Under the pieces are notes generated by a model that saw only the letters and a program-made list of their open reading frames with translations, had not been told where the DNA came from and did not search any database. Below, in pieces: positions 1 to 9,900 of a stretch of DNA of 64,000 nt (position 1 is the stretch's first letter; each line of letters opens with the position of its first letter). The position numbers were made by a program, and so were the translations under genes. The DNA is taken from assembly GCF_000717335.1 (NCBI RefSeq), contig NZ_JNYZ01000009.1:1-64000 (forward strand), read 5' to 3'. This stretch comes from Amycolatopsis jejuensis (GTDB lineage: Bacteria > Actinomycetota > Actinomycetes > Mycobacteriales > Pseudonocardiaceae).

Positions 1-97
1 CTCGACCCTCTTCCCTAGACAAGAAGAGATCATCAACCAAGGGCTGCACCCATGATCAACCAGGGCCACCACCCACAACCCCGACGTTAAAACCCAA

Positions 98-130
98 GGT
101 TCCCTTCACGGACGTGGGTTTCAGGGAACC
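98..130. terminator. Hairpin downstream of fadA2; dispersed-repeat family member
   Basis: Arms GGTTCCCT (98-105) and AGGGAACC (123-130) pair perfectly around a 17-nt loop, directly beyond the fadA2 stop codon. Positions 98-115 (GGTTCCCTTCACGGACGT) recur exactly at 45181-45198 in another gene-end hairpin, so this is a repeat-derived terminator-like element. No U-tract follows on the fadA2 strand, so termination is inferred. Confidence 0.5.
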
Positions 131-140
131 GGCGGGAGCG

Positions 141-1430
141 CTACTTCTCCAGGATCGCCGTCACGCCCTGGCCGCCGGCCGCGCAGATGGAGATCAGGCC
201 GCGGCCGGATCCCTTCTCATGCAACAGTTTCGCGAGCGTCGCCACGATCCGGCCGCCGGTCGCGGCGAATGGGTGCCCGGCCGCCAGCGACGAGCCGTTC
301 ACGTTGAGCTTCGTGCGGTCGATCGAACCGAGCGGCGCGTCCAGCCCCAGCTTCTCCTTGGCGAAGGCCGGGTCCTCCCACGCCTTGAGCGTGGCGAGCA
401 CCTGTGACGCAAACGCCTCGTGGATCTCGTAGAAATCGAAGTCCTGCAACGACAATCCAGCTCGCTCGAGCATCCGCGGCACGGCATACGCAGGTGCCAT
501 CAGCAGCCCTTCGGCACCATGGACGTAGTCGACCGCCGCAGTCTGGCTGAACGTCAAATACGCCAGCACCGGCAATTTGTGCGCCTTGGCCCACTGATCA
601 GTGGCCAGCAGCACCGTCGACGCGCCATCAGTGAGCGGCGTCGAGTTGCCCGCCGTCATGGTCCCGTTCGCCCCGCCGTAAACCGGCTTGAGCTTGGCGA
701 GCTTCTCGACCGTTGAATCCGCACGCAGGTTCTGGTCGCGGGTAAGTCGGAGGAACGGCGTGACCAGGTCGTCGAAGAAGCCACGCTCGTAAGCTGCGGC
801 GAGGTTGCGGTGGCTGGCCGCGGCGAGCTCGTCCTGCGCTTCGCGAGTGATGTCCCAAACCGCCGCGGTGAGCGCGGCATGCTCCCCCATCGACAGCCCG
901 GTCCGCGGCTCCGCATTGCGCGGGATCTCCGGCACGATGTGCCCGGGCCGGATCTTCGCGACCAGCTTGAGCCGGTCGGCCAGCGTCTTCGCCGCGTTGA
1001 GCCGGACGAGGATCTGCCGCAGGTCGGCGTTCACCGCCAGTGGGGCGTCACTCGTCGTGTCCACGCCGCCCGCGATCGCCGAATCGATTTCCCCGAGAGC
1101 GATCTTGTGGGCGACGTTGATCACCGCCTGCAGTCCCGTGCCGCACGCCATCTGGACGTCCGACGCCGCGGTCGCGGGCGAAAGCCTGCTGCCGAGCACG
1201 CTTTCGCGGGCGAGGTTGAAGTCCTTGGCATGCTTGAGCACTGCCCCCGCGGCGACCTCGCCGATGAGCTCATCCTGCAGCGAGAAGCGGCTGACCAGGC
1301 CGTCGAGCGCGGCGGTGAACATGTCCTGGTTCGAGGCCCGCGCGTAGGGCCCGTTCGACCGCGCGAACGGGATCCGGTTCCCGCCGACGATCGCGACCTT
1401 GCGTACGGCCGGCGCTTTCCTCGTCGCCAT
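141..1430 (-). CDS. fadA2: Acetyl-CoA acetyltransferase / 3-ketoacyl-CoA thiolase, FadA2-like
   Basis: A thiolase of about 429 residues that cleaves or condenses 3-ketoacyl-CoA in lipid metabolism. Visible motifs are the nucleophilic-Cys region (VQMACGTGLQAV), the EIHEAFASQ histidine motif, GHPFAATGG and the C-terminal CAAGGQG cysteine, so all catalytic positions are present. The ATG at 1430 is preferred over the in-frame GTG at 1439 because GAGAGG lies 8 nt upstream of it. It is divergent from fabG4 across a 94-bp promoter region with a strong palindrome. The arrangement resembles the mycobacterial htdX-fabG4-fadA2-fadE5 locus (Rv0241c-Rv0244c), which supports the FadA2 assignment. Physiological chain-length preference cannot be read from sequence. 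Confidence 0.9.
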   Translation of the reverse strand: MATRKAPAVRKVAIVGGNRIPFARSNGPYARASNQDMFTAALDGLVSRFSLQDELIGEVAAGAVLKHAKDFNLARESVLGSRLSPATAASDVQMACGTGLQAVINVAHKIALGEIDSAIAGGVDTTSDAPLAVNADLRQILVRLNAAKTLADRLKLVAKIRPGHIVPEIPRNAEPRTGLSMGEHAALTAAVWDITREAQDELAAASHRNLAAAYERGFFDDLVTPFLRLTRDQNLRADSTVEKLAKLKPVYGGANGTMTAGNSTPLTDGASTVLLATDQWAKAHKLPVLAYLTFSQTAAVDYVHGAEGLLMAPAYAVPRMLERAGLSLQDFDFYEIHEAFASQVLATLKAWEDPAFAKEKLGLDAPLGSIDRTKLNVNGSSLAAGHPFAATGGRIVATLAKLLHEKGSGRGLISICAAGGQGVTAILEK

Positions 1431-1465
1431 GACGTCCACCTCTCTGAGTCGTCCCTTTCACACTG

Positions 1466-1487
1466 TAACCTACTAGCGAGTAGGTTA
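1466..1487. promoter_or_regulatory. Palindromic operator between fadA2 and fabG4
   Basis: Perfect 9-bp arms TAACCTACT (1466-1474) and AGTAGGTTA (1479-1487) flank a 4-bp spacer in the divergent fadA2/fabG4 promoter region. Related sites lie upstream of the nearby tetR gene (4412-4425) and of fadE5 (50733-50746 and 50757-50770). It is the best operator candidate for the TetR protein encoded at 3679-4338; binding is inferred. Confidence 0.75.
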
Positions 1488-1524
1488 GACTGCGACGTGA
1501 CGCAGACAGCACGGGAGGCACGTG

Positions 1525-2859
1525 ATGGCGGACAGGTACCAGCAGTTCACGAAGACCCCGCTGGGGAAGTTCGTGGTGCCGAAGCTCGGCCTGCCCAATC
1601 CCGCGACGCTGCGCCGGTACCGTCCCGGCCAGCCCGCCCTCGAGGGTCCCGCACTTCTCGGCGCGGCGCCCGGCGGAAGGCTGGAGAAGACCGTCCGCGC
1701 CCAGCTCACCGGAGCCGGGATCGAGGTGCTCTCCGCACCGGCAGACCGGCACGCGGCACTCGTCTTCGACGCCACCGGCATCACGGACCCGGCCGGCTTG
1801 CGTGAGGTGTACAGGTTCTTCCATCCGGTGATCCGCAAGGTCGGGGCGTCCGGGCGGGTCGTCGTGCTGGGCACGCCGCCGGAGCTGGCCGAGGGGCGCG
1901 AGCGGATTGCGCAGCGCGCGTTGGAGGGGTTCGTCCGGTCGGTCGGCAAGGAGCTCAAGCGCGGCGCGACGGCGCAGCTCGTGTACGTGGCCGAGGGCGC
2001 CGAGGAAGCCGCCGAGTCGACGCTGCGGTTCCTGCTGTCGGCGAAGTCGGCGTTCGTGGACGGGCAGGTGATCCGCGTCGGCACGCACGTCAAGACCGCG
2101 CCCGCGCCGGAAAACTGGGACAAACCGCTGGACGGCAAGGTCGCGCTGGTCACCGGCGCGTCGCGAGGGATCGGCGAGGCGATTGCCGAAACCCTGGCCC
2201 GCGATGGTGCCCACGTCGTGGCGCTCGACATCCCGGCGCAGGGCGGCGATCTGTCCACAGTGGCCAATCGGATCGGTGGTTCGGCGCTGCAGCTGGACAT
2301 CACGGCGGCCGACGCGCCCGCGAAGCTCGCCGAATACCTGGTCGAACGGCACGGTGGCGTCGACGTCGTCGTGCACAACGCGGGTATCACGCGCGACAAG
2401 ACTCTCGGCAACCTGACCGAAAGCGGGTGGGACGCGGTCCTCGCGGTGAACCTGTCCGCACAGCTCGCGGTGAACGACAAACTGCTGGGCGACCAGGTGT
2501 TGCGCGAGAACGGCCGGATCATCGGGGTGTCGTCGATCGCCGGAATCGCGGGGAATGTGGGGCAGACGAACTACGCGACGTCGAAGGCGGGCGTGATCGG
2601 GATGGTGAACGTCGGCACGCCGCAGCTCGCGGAGTACGGCGGCACGATCAACGCGGTCGCGCCGGGGTTCATCGAGACCAAGATGACGGCCGCGGTGCCG
2701 CTCTTCATCCGCGAAGCCGGACGGCGGCTGTCGAGCCTCGGTCAGGGCGGGCTGCCAGTGGACGTCGCGGAAACGATTGCGTGGTACGCAAGCCCGGCGT
2801 CGGCGGCGGTCAACGGAAACCTGGTGCGCGTGTGCGGCCAGGCTTTGCTGGGAGCGTGA
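1525..2859 (+). CDS. fabG4: High-molecular-weight 3-oxoacyl reductase, FabG4-like
   Basis: A two-part short-chain dehydrogenase of 444 residues: an N-terminal degenerate Rossmann-like half (about 1-200) and a C-terminal SDR half. The second half carries the nucleotide-binding VTGASRGIG motif (about 211-219), NAG in HNAGITRDK, the SSIAG serine and the YATSK catalytic Tyr/Lys pair. The family (HMwFabG, FabG4 in mycobacteria) reduces 3-oxoacyl-CoA or -ACP, usually with NADH. The ATG at 1525 has GGGAGG 6 nt upstream; a GTG at 1522 would be too close. It is followed after 3 nt by htdX, so the two are almost certainly one operon. Confidence 0.92.
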   Translation: MADRYQQFTKTPLGKFVVPKLGLPNPATLRRYRPGQPALEGPALLGAAPGGRLEKTVRAQLTGAGIEVLSAPADRHAALVFDATGITDPAGLREVYRFFHPVIRKVGASGRVVVLGTPPELAEGRERIAQRALEGFVRSVGKELKRGATAQLVYVAEGAEEAAESTLRFLLSAKSAFVDGQVIRVGTHVKTAPAPENWDKPLDGKVALVTGASRGIGEAIAETLARDGAHVVALDIPAQGGDLSTVANRIGGSALQLDITAADAPAKLAEYLVERHGGVDVVVHNAGITRDKTLGNLTESGWDAVLAVNLSAQLAVNDKLLGDQVLRENGRIIGVSSIAGIAGNVGQTNYATSKAGVIGMVNVGTPQLAEYGGTINAVAPGFIETKMTAAVPLFIREAGRRLSSLGQGGLPVDVAETIAWYASPASAAVNGNLVRVCGQALLGA

Positions 2860-2862
2860 GCC

Positions 2863-3690
2863 ATGTCCGTTCGTGAGCTGACGAGCGCCCCGAGCCTCGC
2901 CACGCTGTACCCCAAAGCCTTGCTTCGCCGCGGCGGCTCTTCTTCCTTACCGGACACCGAGTTCGTGCGCCCGGAAGTCGTCGTCGACCCGGCGCACGTC
3001 GCGGCGTACAACGAGGTCTGCGGATTCCGTTTTTCGGACACCTTGCCGGTGACGTATCCGCACATGCTGGTGTTCGGACTGCAGATGGCGCTGATGACCG
3101 AGCCGGGTTTCCCCTTCCCGCTGCTCGGCCTGGTACACGTGGAGAACCGGATCACGCAACGCCGTCCGCTGCAGCTGGGCGAGACGTTCCGGGTGAGCGT
3201 CCGCGCGGAAAACCTGCGTGCGCACGAAAAAGGCCGCCAGTTCGACATGGTGAGCGAGGTCTTTTCCGGCGTCGATCCGGTGTGGACCGAGGTGTCGACG
3301 TACCTGCGCCGCTCGGGTACCGGCGCGTCGGCCAGGCGCACCCAGCTGACGCCCCCGGCGCCGACCGCGTTGTGGCACGTCCCGGCCGACATCGGCCGCC
3401 GCTACGCCGAGGTGTCCGGCGATCGAAACCCGATCCACCTGCACGCCCTGACCGCGCGAATGTTCGGCTTTCCCAGGGCGATCGCGCACGGAATGTGGAC
3501 GAAGGCGCATGCTTTGGCGTCGTTCGAGGGCCGGCTGCCGGACGGGTTCAGCGTTGCGGTGCGGTTCAAGCAGCCGGTACTACTCCCGGCCCGCGCGGAG
3601 TTCACGACGTGGCAGACCGCGGAGGGGTGGGCGTTTGAGCTTTGGCGGGGGGAGAAACCGCATTTGGACGGGGTGATTTCACCCCTCTGA
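2863..3690 (+). CDS. htdX: MaoC-like (R)-3-hydroxyacyl dehydratase, HtdX-like
   Basis: 275 residues with a C-terminal hot-dog MaoC domain. The hydratase-2 signature is visible as YAEVSGDRNPIH followed by GFPRAIAHGM, supplying the catalytic Asp and His. The N-terminal half is a degenerate second hot-dog domain, giving the double-hot-dog layout of HtdX. It should interconvert 3-hydroxyacyl and enoyl thioesters, the step after FabG4. The start lies 3 nt after the fabG4 stop. The 3' end overlaps the convergent tetR gene by 12 bp. Confidence 0.88.
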   Translation: MSVRELTSAPSLATLYPKALLRRGGSSSLPDTEFVRPEVVVDPAHVAAYNEVCGFRFSDTLPVTYPHMLVFGLQMALMTEPGFPFPLLGLVHVENRITQRRPLQLGETFRVSVRAENLRAHEKGRQFDMVSEVFSGVDPVWTEVSTYLRRSGTGASARRTQLTPPAPTALWHVPADIGRRYAEVSGDRNPIHLHALTARMFGFPRAIAHGMWTKAHALASFEGRLPDGFSVAVRFKQPVLLPARAEFTTWQTAEGWAFELWRGEKPHLDGVISPL

Positions 3691-4338
3691 CGGTTTCCAG
3701 ACCTGCCCTTCCACGAGGTCGTTGAACCCGAGCCACACCAGGTTCATCAGCCAGGACGCGAGGACCCCGTCGGAGATTTCCGGGTGGTCCAGTGCCCAGT
3801 CGGCAAGGGATTCGGCGGCGCCGACCAGCGCGGCGGCCAACCCGGTGCCCGAGAACTCCGCCTGTTCGCCGAGGCCCTTGCGCGTACCCGCGGCCACCAC
3901 GAGGGCCGCGACCAGCTCGATCGCCCGCATCCGCATCGCGGTGATTTCCGCCGCGAACGTGCCACCGACGGTGAGGGCTTGGCGATGCAGCACCGTCCAC
4001 GACTCGCGGTATTCGGCGACGAACCGGTAGAACGAGCGCAGGCCGTGCCAGAGCTGCATGTCCGGCGGGAGGTCGGGCTGTACCCCGGCTTGGATGGCCT
4101 CCAGCAGACGCGTCGCCTCGCGCTGGATGCTCTTGCCGAAGAGGTCTTCCTTCGAGCCGAGATAGGTGTAGATCATCGGCTTGGAGACGCCCGCGACCTC
4201 GGAGATCTCGTCCATCGACGCCGAGTGGTAGCCGTGCCGGGAGAACACCTGCACCGCGGCGTCCAGGATCTGCCGTTCGCGGACCGCCCGCGGCAGCCGC
4301 CGGGCTCGCTCGGGTTGGCGCTGATCTTCGTCGGGCAC
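3679..4338 (-). CDS. TetR-family regulator, candidate regulator of the fadA2/fabG4/fadE5 set
   Basis: 219 residues with an N-terminal TetR helix-turn-helix (about 20-65: ILDAAVQVFSRHGYHSAS, then EVAGVSKPMIYTYLGSKEDLF) and an all-helical ligand domain. The GTG start at 4338 has GGGAGG about 10 nt upstream. It faces the SCP2 genes across a 120-bp region that carries a palindrome (4412-4425) matching those at fadA2/fabG4 and fadE5. This suggests autoregulation plus control of fatty-acid/acyl-CoA genes, possibly with an acyl-CoA ligand. Ligand and targets are inferred; the fold assignment is firm. Confidence 0.88.
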   Translation of the reverse strand: MPDEDQRQPERARRLPRAVRERQILDAAVQVFSRHGYHSASMDEISEVAGVSKPMIYTYLGSKEDLFGKSIQREATRLLEAIQAGVQPDLPPDMQLWHGLRSFYRFVAEYRESWTVLHRQALTVGGTFAAEITAMRMRAIELVAALVVAAGTRKGLGEQAEFSGTGLAAALVGAAESLADWALDHPEISDGVLASWLMNLVWLGFNDLVEGQVWKPSEG

Positions 4339-4405
4339 AGTGCTTCGACCTCCCTCTCGCTGGCAGGAAACGGTACCCGGCGCCCTGCCCCCAGCGTGCT
4401 TGCCG

Positions 4406-4427
4406 GGCTACCTACTCATCGGTAGCC
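4406..4427. promoter_or_regulatory. Palindromic operator between tetR and SCP2 genes
   Basis: Arms GGCTACC (4406-4412) and GGTAGCC (4421-4427) pair perfectly. In the register of the fadA2/fabG4 site it reads CTACT-N4-GGTAG at 4412-4425, one mismatch from the shared consensus. It lies between tetR (start 4338) and the first SCP2 gene (start 4459) and could control both directions. Confidence 0.65.
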
Positions 4428-4458
4428 TTATGTCGGAAAGTTCCGGAAGGGGTGGAAG

Positions 4459-5094
4459 ATGGCGGACAACCCGGAGGCGACCAGCGTCGACCTGGCCGGC
4501 CTGCGCGGGGTCGCGCTGCTGGACGCACTGGAGCGCGCCGACGTGAGCGACCTGGACGTCAACGCGGTCGCCGACGCCATCGACCCCCGCGAACTCGGCC
4601 GCGACGACGTCAGCAGGCTGCTGGCCACTCTGGTCCGGCTGGCCGAGCGCGCACCCGCGTTCGCACTGGAAAAGGTCGACCCGACGAGGTTCGCCACGCT
4701 GGTCGCGCGCGCGTCACGGGCACAGCTGGAAGCCGTGGTCGCCGAGCGCACGCTGCGCGAACGGGTACTGGACGAGATCTTCGCGCGCATGGGAGCGCAC
4801 ATCCGTGCGCGTTCGTTGCACGCGGTCGTGCACTGGCGCCTGTCCGGCGGCACCGGCGCCGGTGGCTATGACCGCTACGAGACAGTGATTTCCTCCGGCT
4901 CGTGCACGGTGTCCCGCGAAATGCGCGAGAAACCCCGGGTGACGATCACGCTTTCCCCAGTGGACTTCTTCCGCATCATCACCCACCAGGCGACCCCCGC
5001 GGTCCTGTTCGTCACGGGGAAACTGAAGGTGAAGGGTGACCTGGCCTTCGCCGCCGGCCTCACCAGCCACTTCGACCTCCCGCGACCGGCCTGA
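4459..5094 (+). CDS. SCP2 sterol-binding-domain protein (copy 1)
   Basis: 211 residues. The C-terminal half (about 100-211) has the SCP2-like pattern: a helix HIRARSLHAVVHWRLSGG, strands around GYDRYETVI, RVTITLSPVDFFRIITHQATPAVLFVTGKLKVKGD, and a final hydrophobic segment. Such domains bind acyl-CoA or sterol-like lipids in a hydrophobic tunnel. The N-terminal half is a charged helical region of unknown role. The start has GGAAGGGG 6 nt upstream. It is followed closely by a paralogue; the operator at 4406-4427 just upstream links it to the lipid regulon. Confidence 0.8.
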   Translation: MADNPEATSVDLAGLRGVALLDALERADVSDLDVNAVADAIDPRELGRDDVSRLLATLVRLAERAPAFALEKVDPTRFATLVARASRAQLEAVVAERTLRERVLDEIFARMGAHIRARSLHAVVHWRLSGGTGAGGYDRYETVISSGSCTVSREMREKPRVTITLSPVDFFRIITHQATPAVLFVTGKLKVKGDLAFAAGLTSHFDLPRPA

Positions 5095-5152
5095 CCCGGT
5101 GCCCCGCTGGCGTTCCCGCACGCGCGCCGCGCGCTCCCCCGGTGAGCACGCG

Positions 5153-5698
5153 GTGAACGGCTTCGCGCGCTCGTTGTCGATCGGGAAGCTGACCCCCGAA
5201 CAGTTCGTGCAGGTCCTGGAAACGCTGCACATGCTGGGCACCGCCGGCGCCGGCATCGAGTTGAGCTCCCTCACCACGCAAGCACTGGTAGACGTGGTAG
5301 CCGCCGCGACCCGCGACCAGCTGAAGGCCATCTCCGACCACGCGGACCTGCGCGCAGTCTTCTTGGACGAGATCTTCCGCCGCATGTCCGAACACTTCCG
5401 CCCGGACCGCGCCCGCCACATCGACATCGTGGTCTCCTGGCGCTTCCCCAACGGCGCCGAATACGACCGCTACCAGACGGTCATCGAAGACGGCTTGTGC
5501 GTGTCGAGCACCGACCTGACCCGCACGCCAGACACGACGATCACGGTGTCAGTCGAGGATTTCATCCGCATGGCGACGGGTAATGCAGCGGTGGCGGCGA
5601 TGTTTGTCACGGGGAAGGTGAAGGTGAAGGGGGAGTACGCACCGGCTGTTCGATTGTCGGGGTACTTCGACATTCCGAAGCCGAGTGATGCGGGCTGA
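5153..5698 (+). CDS. SCP2 sterol-binding-domain protein (copy 2)
   Basis: A paralogue of the preceding gene: the blocks VLDEIFARM/FLDEIFRRM, YDRYETVI/YDRYQTVI and FVTGKLKVKGD/FVTGKVKVKGE align without gaps, so this pair is a tandem duplication. It probably binds the same class of lipid. The start is uncertain: GTG at 5153 gives 181 residues; GTG at 5099, 4 nt after the previous stop, gives 199. Neither has a good ribosome-binding site, so translation may be coupled to the upstream gene. Residues before VNGFARSL look like frame-extension sequence, so 5153 is preferred. Confidence 0.75.
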   Translation: MNGFARSLSIGKLTPEQFVQVLETLHMLGTAGAGIELSSLTTQALVDVVAAATRDQLKAISDHADLRAVFLDEIFRRMSEHFRPDRARHIDIVVSWRFPNGAEYDRYQTVIEDGLCVSSTDLTRTPDTTITVSVEDFIRMATGNAAVAAMFVTGKVKVKGEYAPAVRLSGYFDIPKPSDAG

Positions 5699-5700
5699 GC

Positions 5701-6945
5701 TCACCCGGCGAGGTCGTCGAGAAGCCAATCGAGCACCATCTCTTCCTCGACTTTGCTGCCGATCTCAGTCATTGCGACGCTCAGCTTGGGATCCCAACGG
5801 GCCACTACCGGCGATCCGCTGAGGGCGGCGCTCGGACGCCGTGCGGCCTGCCGGTATGCGGCGGCGTCAAACCGCCACGGTCGGACCGGCAGCCGATCGA
5901 AAAGGACGTTGCCGATGCGGATGCCGCCCCAGTCGAAATCGCTGTGGTGGCGTAGTTCGGCACCGGTCTCGGCAAGCGCTCGAAGGAGCGCCATGACCGC
6001 CGTTCCCGGCTGGCCGTAGGTGCAGACCAGCGGCGGGCAGGCTGGCCCGAGGCGGTCCGCGGCTGCGGTGACCACGACCGGGTTCTCGCAGACGAAGACG
6101 AGCTGGTCAGTCAACCGCGGTGGGTCCCGGACGAGCTGACGCAGGGTCAGGACCGCGGGCTCGCCCGCGGCGTGGAAGGCAGCGAGGGCCTGGCCGGTCG
6201 TGGTCTGCGGGTCACCAGACAGGCCGAGGGTGAGGACGGTGCTGGACACCTCATCGCGCAGCACCCCGACGGCGGCCCAGACCTCCCGGTTGGTCGCGGT
6301 GTCGGATACCTCGGCAAGCGCTCGTGCGGCGCTCAGCGCGAGTGTGGCCAGAGGTTTGCCGTCGTCGAGGCCGTGCGCGTCCTGGATGGTGCGCGCGGCC
6401 AGGTGCCCTAGAGGTTCACCGGATGCGGGTAGTTCAGTGAGAACCTTGGCGAGGTCGGCGAGCAGCTGGGCAGCGGTCTCCGGGGTGACAGCCAGCCTGC
6501 GGACGAGCCCGGTCGCGTGCTGGCGTTCGTACCACCTTTCCAGTTCCGGCCGCGTCTGCACGATCGCCGCAACCGGGACGAAAGCCTGCTGCCAGGCCGT
6601 TTCCACCGCGGCACGGTGCGCGCTGCGGTCGACGATCGGGCCGCCGAGCGCGACCACCGCAGCGACGAGTCCTTCACGGCTGGCGCCGGAGCGTCGGAGC
6701 ACTTCGTCGACCGCGGGTAGCGCCACCGTCAGGGCGTTTCCCGCCCGCGGTCGCCGTCCGAGCAGGCGGTGCACCGCGTCGCGCTGAGCGAGGGTGGCAT
6801 CGGGGAGCGTAATGGTGGTGTCCAGCGTTTCGCCCCGTTCGAGCCTTCGTCGTACGCGCTCGACCAGCCATGTCAGTTCGGTACCGAGAAGCCGGGCCAG
6901 CCGCGCCCGGTCGACCGCAGGTGCTGGGGGGTGCTGATGGTTCAT
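5701..6945 (-). CDS. jetD: Wadjet protein JetD, TOPRIM-type nuclease subunit
   Basis: 414 residues. The C-terminal third has the TOPRIM signature of the DUF2399/TIGR02679 family: a Glu in FVCENPVVV (about 287) and the acidic pair in HSDFDWGGIRI (about 336-338), the metal-binding nuclease residues. In Wadjet systems JetD cleaves circular DNA that the JetABC SMC motor has extruded into loops. The ATG at 6945 overlaps the jetC stop as ATGA, so longer in-frame extensions are rejected. It is the last gene of a four-gene operon whose members all overlap by 4 bp. The subtype by published numbering is uncertain to me. Confidence 0.9.
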   Translation of the reverse strand: MNHQHPPAPAVDRARLARLLGTELTWLVERVRRRLERGETLDTTITLPDATLAQRDAVHRLLGRRPRAGNALTVALPAVDEVLRRSGASREGLVAAVVALGGPIVDRSAHRAAVETAWQQAFVPVAAIVQTRPELERWYERQHATGLVRRLAVTPETAAQLLADLAKVLTELPASGEPLGHLAARTIQDAHGLDDGKPLATLALSAARALAEVSDTATNREVWAAVGVLRDEVSSTVLTLGLSGDPQTTTGQALAAFHAAGEPAVLTLRQLVRDPPRLTDQLVFVCENPVVVTAAADRLGPACPPLVCTYGQPGTAVMALLRALAETGAELRHHSDFDWGGIRIGNVLFDRLPVRPWRFDAAAYRQAARRPSAALSGSPVVARWDPKLSVAMTEIGSKVEEEMVLDWLLDDLAG

Positions 6946-9900
6946 TGCTGCTCGTCGTCCGGAGCGAGCTGATCGGTGTCGCTCCACAGGTCGTCCATGG
7001 CCGCTGTGGGTGAAGGCTCGACCAGTATTTTCCGCCGGCCGTCCCATTCCCAGTTAGTGACGAGTACCGCGGCGACTTCGTCGGTCCTGGACAGCTGCGA
7101 GATGGCGAGGCCCGGCACTTCCGGGTAACAGCCCCATTCTCGTTCGCTTGTCATCACCACGTCGAGGTCGAATGCGGCGAGCAGGCCGAGGTACTTCGCG
7201 CGGGCATTGTCGTCGACGCCGGCGAATGCTTCGTCCAAGGTCACCAGCCGCGGCGCATGCGGATTGCCGGCGGAGCCGTAGTGCGACGATGCGGCCGCGA
7301 AGAGCGGCACGCTGGCCGCCAGCACCCGTTCTCCGCCCGAGGCTGGGCCGGTCGCCGGTTTCCATTGGCCGTTCTGGTGGCGCTGGATGACGAACCGGTT
7401 CCAGGCCCGGTAGTCCAGTGCCGTGGTCAGGTGCTCGAGCCAGGTGCCGGAGCTGTCCTGTGCCCGCACCTCCGCAATCCTGGCCTGCAGGAATGCGCCG
7501 ACGGCCGCTCGATCCTCCTCGGACCAGGCGTCGGCGGTCTGGCGCAGCAACCGCTCCCGGGCAGCGGCCAGCCCGGCCGGGCCGTCCTCGCGGGGCCGCC
7601 ACTGAAGCCGCAGCCGCATCCCGGTACTGGTCGGCCGTTCGGAGAGCTCCACATTCATGCGCGCGACCTGGGCTTCGGCGGTGGTGATGAGCTCCTGCAG
7701 AGTACTCGCCACTTCGTTGACCAGGTGGTTTTCCAGGATTTCCCGCTCGCGTTCGTTCAGCAGCCGCTCCCGGTCAGCCACCTCGGCGGCGAGCGCAGTG
7801 GTCAGTTCCGGCATGGTTGCCGGCTTTCCGCGGAACTCGACCTCGACCACCAGACCGTCTTCGAGCAGGTCGCCGGAAACCCGGCTGCCTTGGCGCGACA
7901 GCGTGTCGGTGAGGCTCTTGAGCTCGTCGTTGACCTGCTTCTGCGTGCGATCCCAGGCATTGTCGTCGTCCGGGGTGTCAGCGAGTTCCTCGTTCACCCG
8001 CCGGGCGAGCCGGACGGTCGGATCAGGCGCCCATGCTTCGAGCGGATCCGGGATCGGCAAGTTGGGCAGCGCCACCGCGAGCAGGCCGGTCCGTGCGAAT
8101 CGTCGTAGGGATTCAGTCGCTGCAGCGCGTTCCTTGGTTGCGCCTTGCAAGTCCTCGCGGAGTTTTCCGCGGAGAGCGTCCGCCTTGCCCCGGGCATCGA
8201 TCGCGACGTCACGCTCCCGGCCGGCGCCGGTCGCAGCAGTTTCGTTGTCCGCTATGGCTTTCGCTACTGCGGCCAAGCGTGCTTCGAGCTCCGCGACGGC
8301 CGCCCCGACGGTTTCGCGCAGCGTCCGGTGGTGCTCAGCGGTGGTGGCCGCGGTCTGTTCCGCGGTCGCCGCGCGGTCCGCCACCTCGGCGAGGTCCGCA
8401 TCGGCTTCTTCCCGTTCTTCGGTTGCTTGCTGCGCTGCGCGGCGTGCCTCGGCAACCGCGTTGAGCACGGGCCAAAGCCCAGCGAGCGCGACCCGGTAGT
8501 CGGAAAGGCCATCCTCCACTTCGGAGAGTGCAGCGCTGGTCGTTGGCAAGCCGGTGTCCATTGCGGACTCGGCGAGCGTGGCCCGGGCCGTCTCGGCGGC
8601 CTCGCTCGCAGCGACCACAGCGGCCTGTGCGTCCGACTGTCTTATCGTCATCCGGTGCACATCGTCGGCCAGTCGTTGGGCTGCGGAGTGTGCATCGTGC
8701 AGGGTAGCGTCGGACGGCATGCCGGACACCTCGTTGTTGAGCGTGTGCTGACGTTGCCGCAGCTTGCCTCGCTCCTGCGCGAGCGCGCTCAGTTTTGCTT
8801 CGACCTCGGCAAGTTCGGCGAGCAGTGTCTCGAGCCGGGCCCGTCTGGCGGCCTCCCGGGCGCCGCGTCCGACGTACTCCGCGGCCGGCTTGTGCCAGGC
8901 TCCGCGCAGCACACCAATCTGGTACTCCCCGGCCGTGTTGACCCAGGTTTCGCCGCTCCCGTCCAGCCCAATTGCGCCGAGCAGTTCGGCCACCGTTGCG
9001 TCGGAAACCGCATCGGCCAGCGGATCTTCTCGATCAACCGCGGGGGTCAGCACCGTGGCCAGGCTCGTGCCGTCGATCGTGTGCCGCGGGCTGAGGACAA
9101 CGTCTTCGGTATCTGGCGAAAGCAGCTCGCCTGCAGGGGTGACCCAGGCGTCGAGGACACCGGCGGCTTCGAGCGCTGCTTCGAGGCCCGCGCGGTCGGC
9201 AGGCGCCACGTCGGCCGCGAAGTCGACCAGCTGCCAAAAGGGGGCGCCGAAGCGAGCGGATCGGGCAGCGTGCCGGCGGGTGTAGGGCGTCGGTGGGGCG
9301 TTGTCCTCACCGCGCTCCAGCCGTTCGATCTCCGCCACGAGCTCGCCGGATCGCTCGCGCGTGGTGCGCTCCTCGGCTTCGTGTGTGGCGTCCGTGCGGG
9401 CAAGGTTCGCAGCTGCTGCTTGTCCGGCAGTGGTCACCGCGGCGGCGGCGGGATTTACATCCGCCATCGTCTCGATCCAGAGCTCGAGCTCGGCGAACGT
9501 GCTTGCCGGGTCGACAAGGTGCAGTTCGGTGGCGCCGTCGAGGTGCTCGCGGATCGCCGTGACCAACGTTCGCCCGCACTCGACGATGCGGCTTTCTGCC
9601 TCGACCCGCCGCTCCGCGAGTTCAGTTGCCTCCGCATCCAGGTCGGTGGCCTTGCGTCGGGTTTCGGCCAGTGTGCGTTGGGCCGCATCGACGGCGCGAA
9701 TCAGCCTCGTCACTTGCTCGATGGCGTGCTGTTGCCGCTTGGCCAGTTGATCGGCGGCCGAGCGTAGCCGGGCAACCTCGGGTTCGGTGTCGAGCGGGGA
9801 GTTGATGCGTTCAGCATGCAGGGCGTCGATCCTCGCCACGGTCGAGGCGCTCTTCGCGTGTTCCCGGGCATCGCTGAGCGCAGCGTCGATTTTAGACAAT

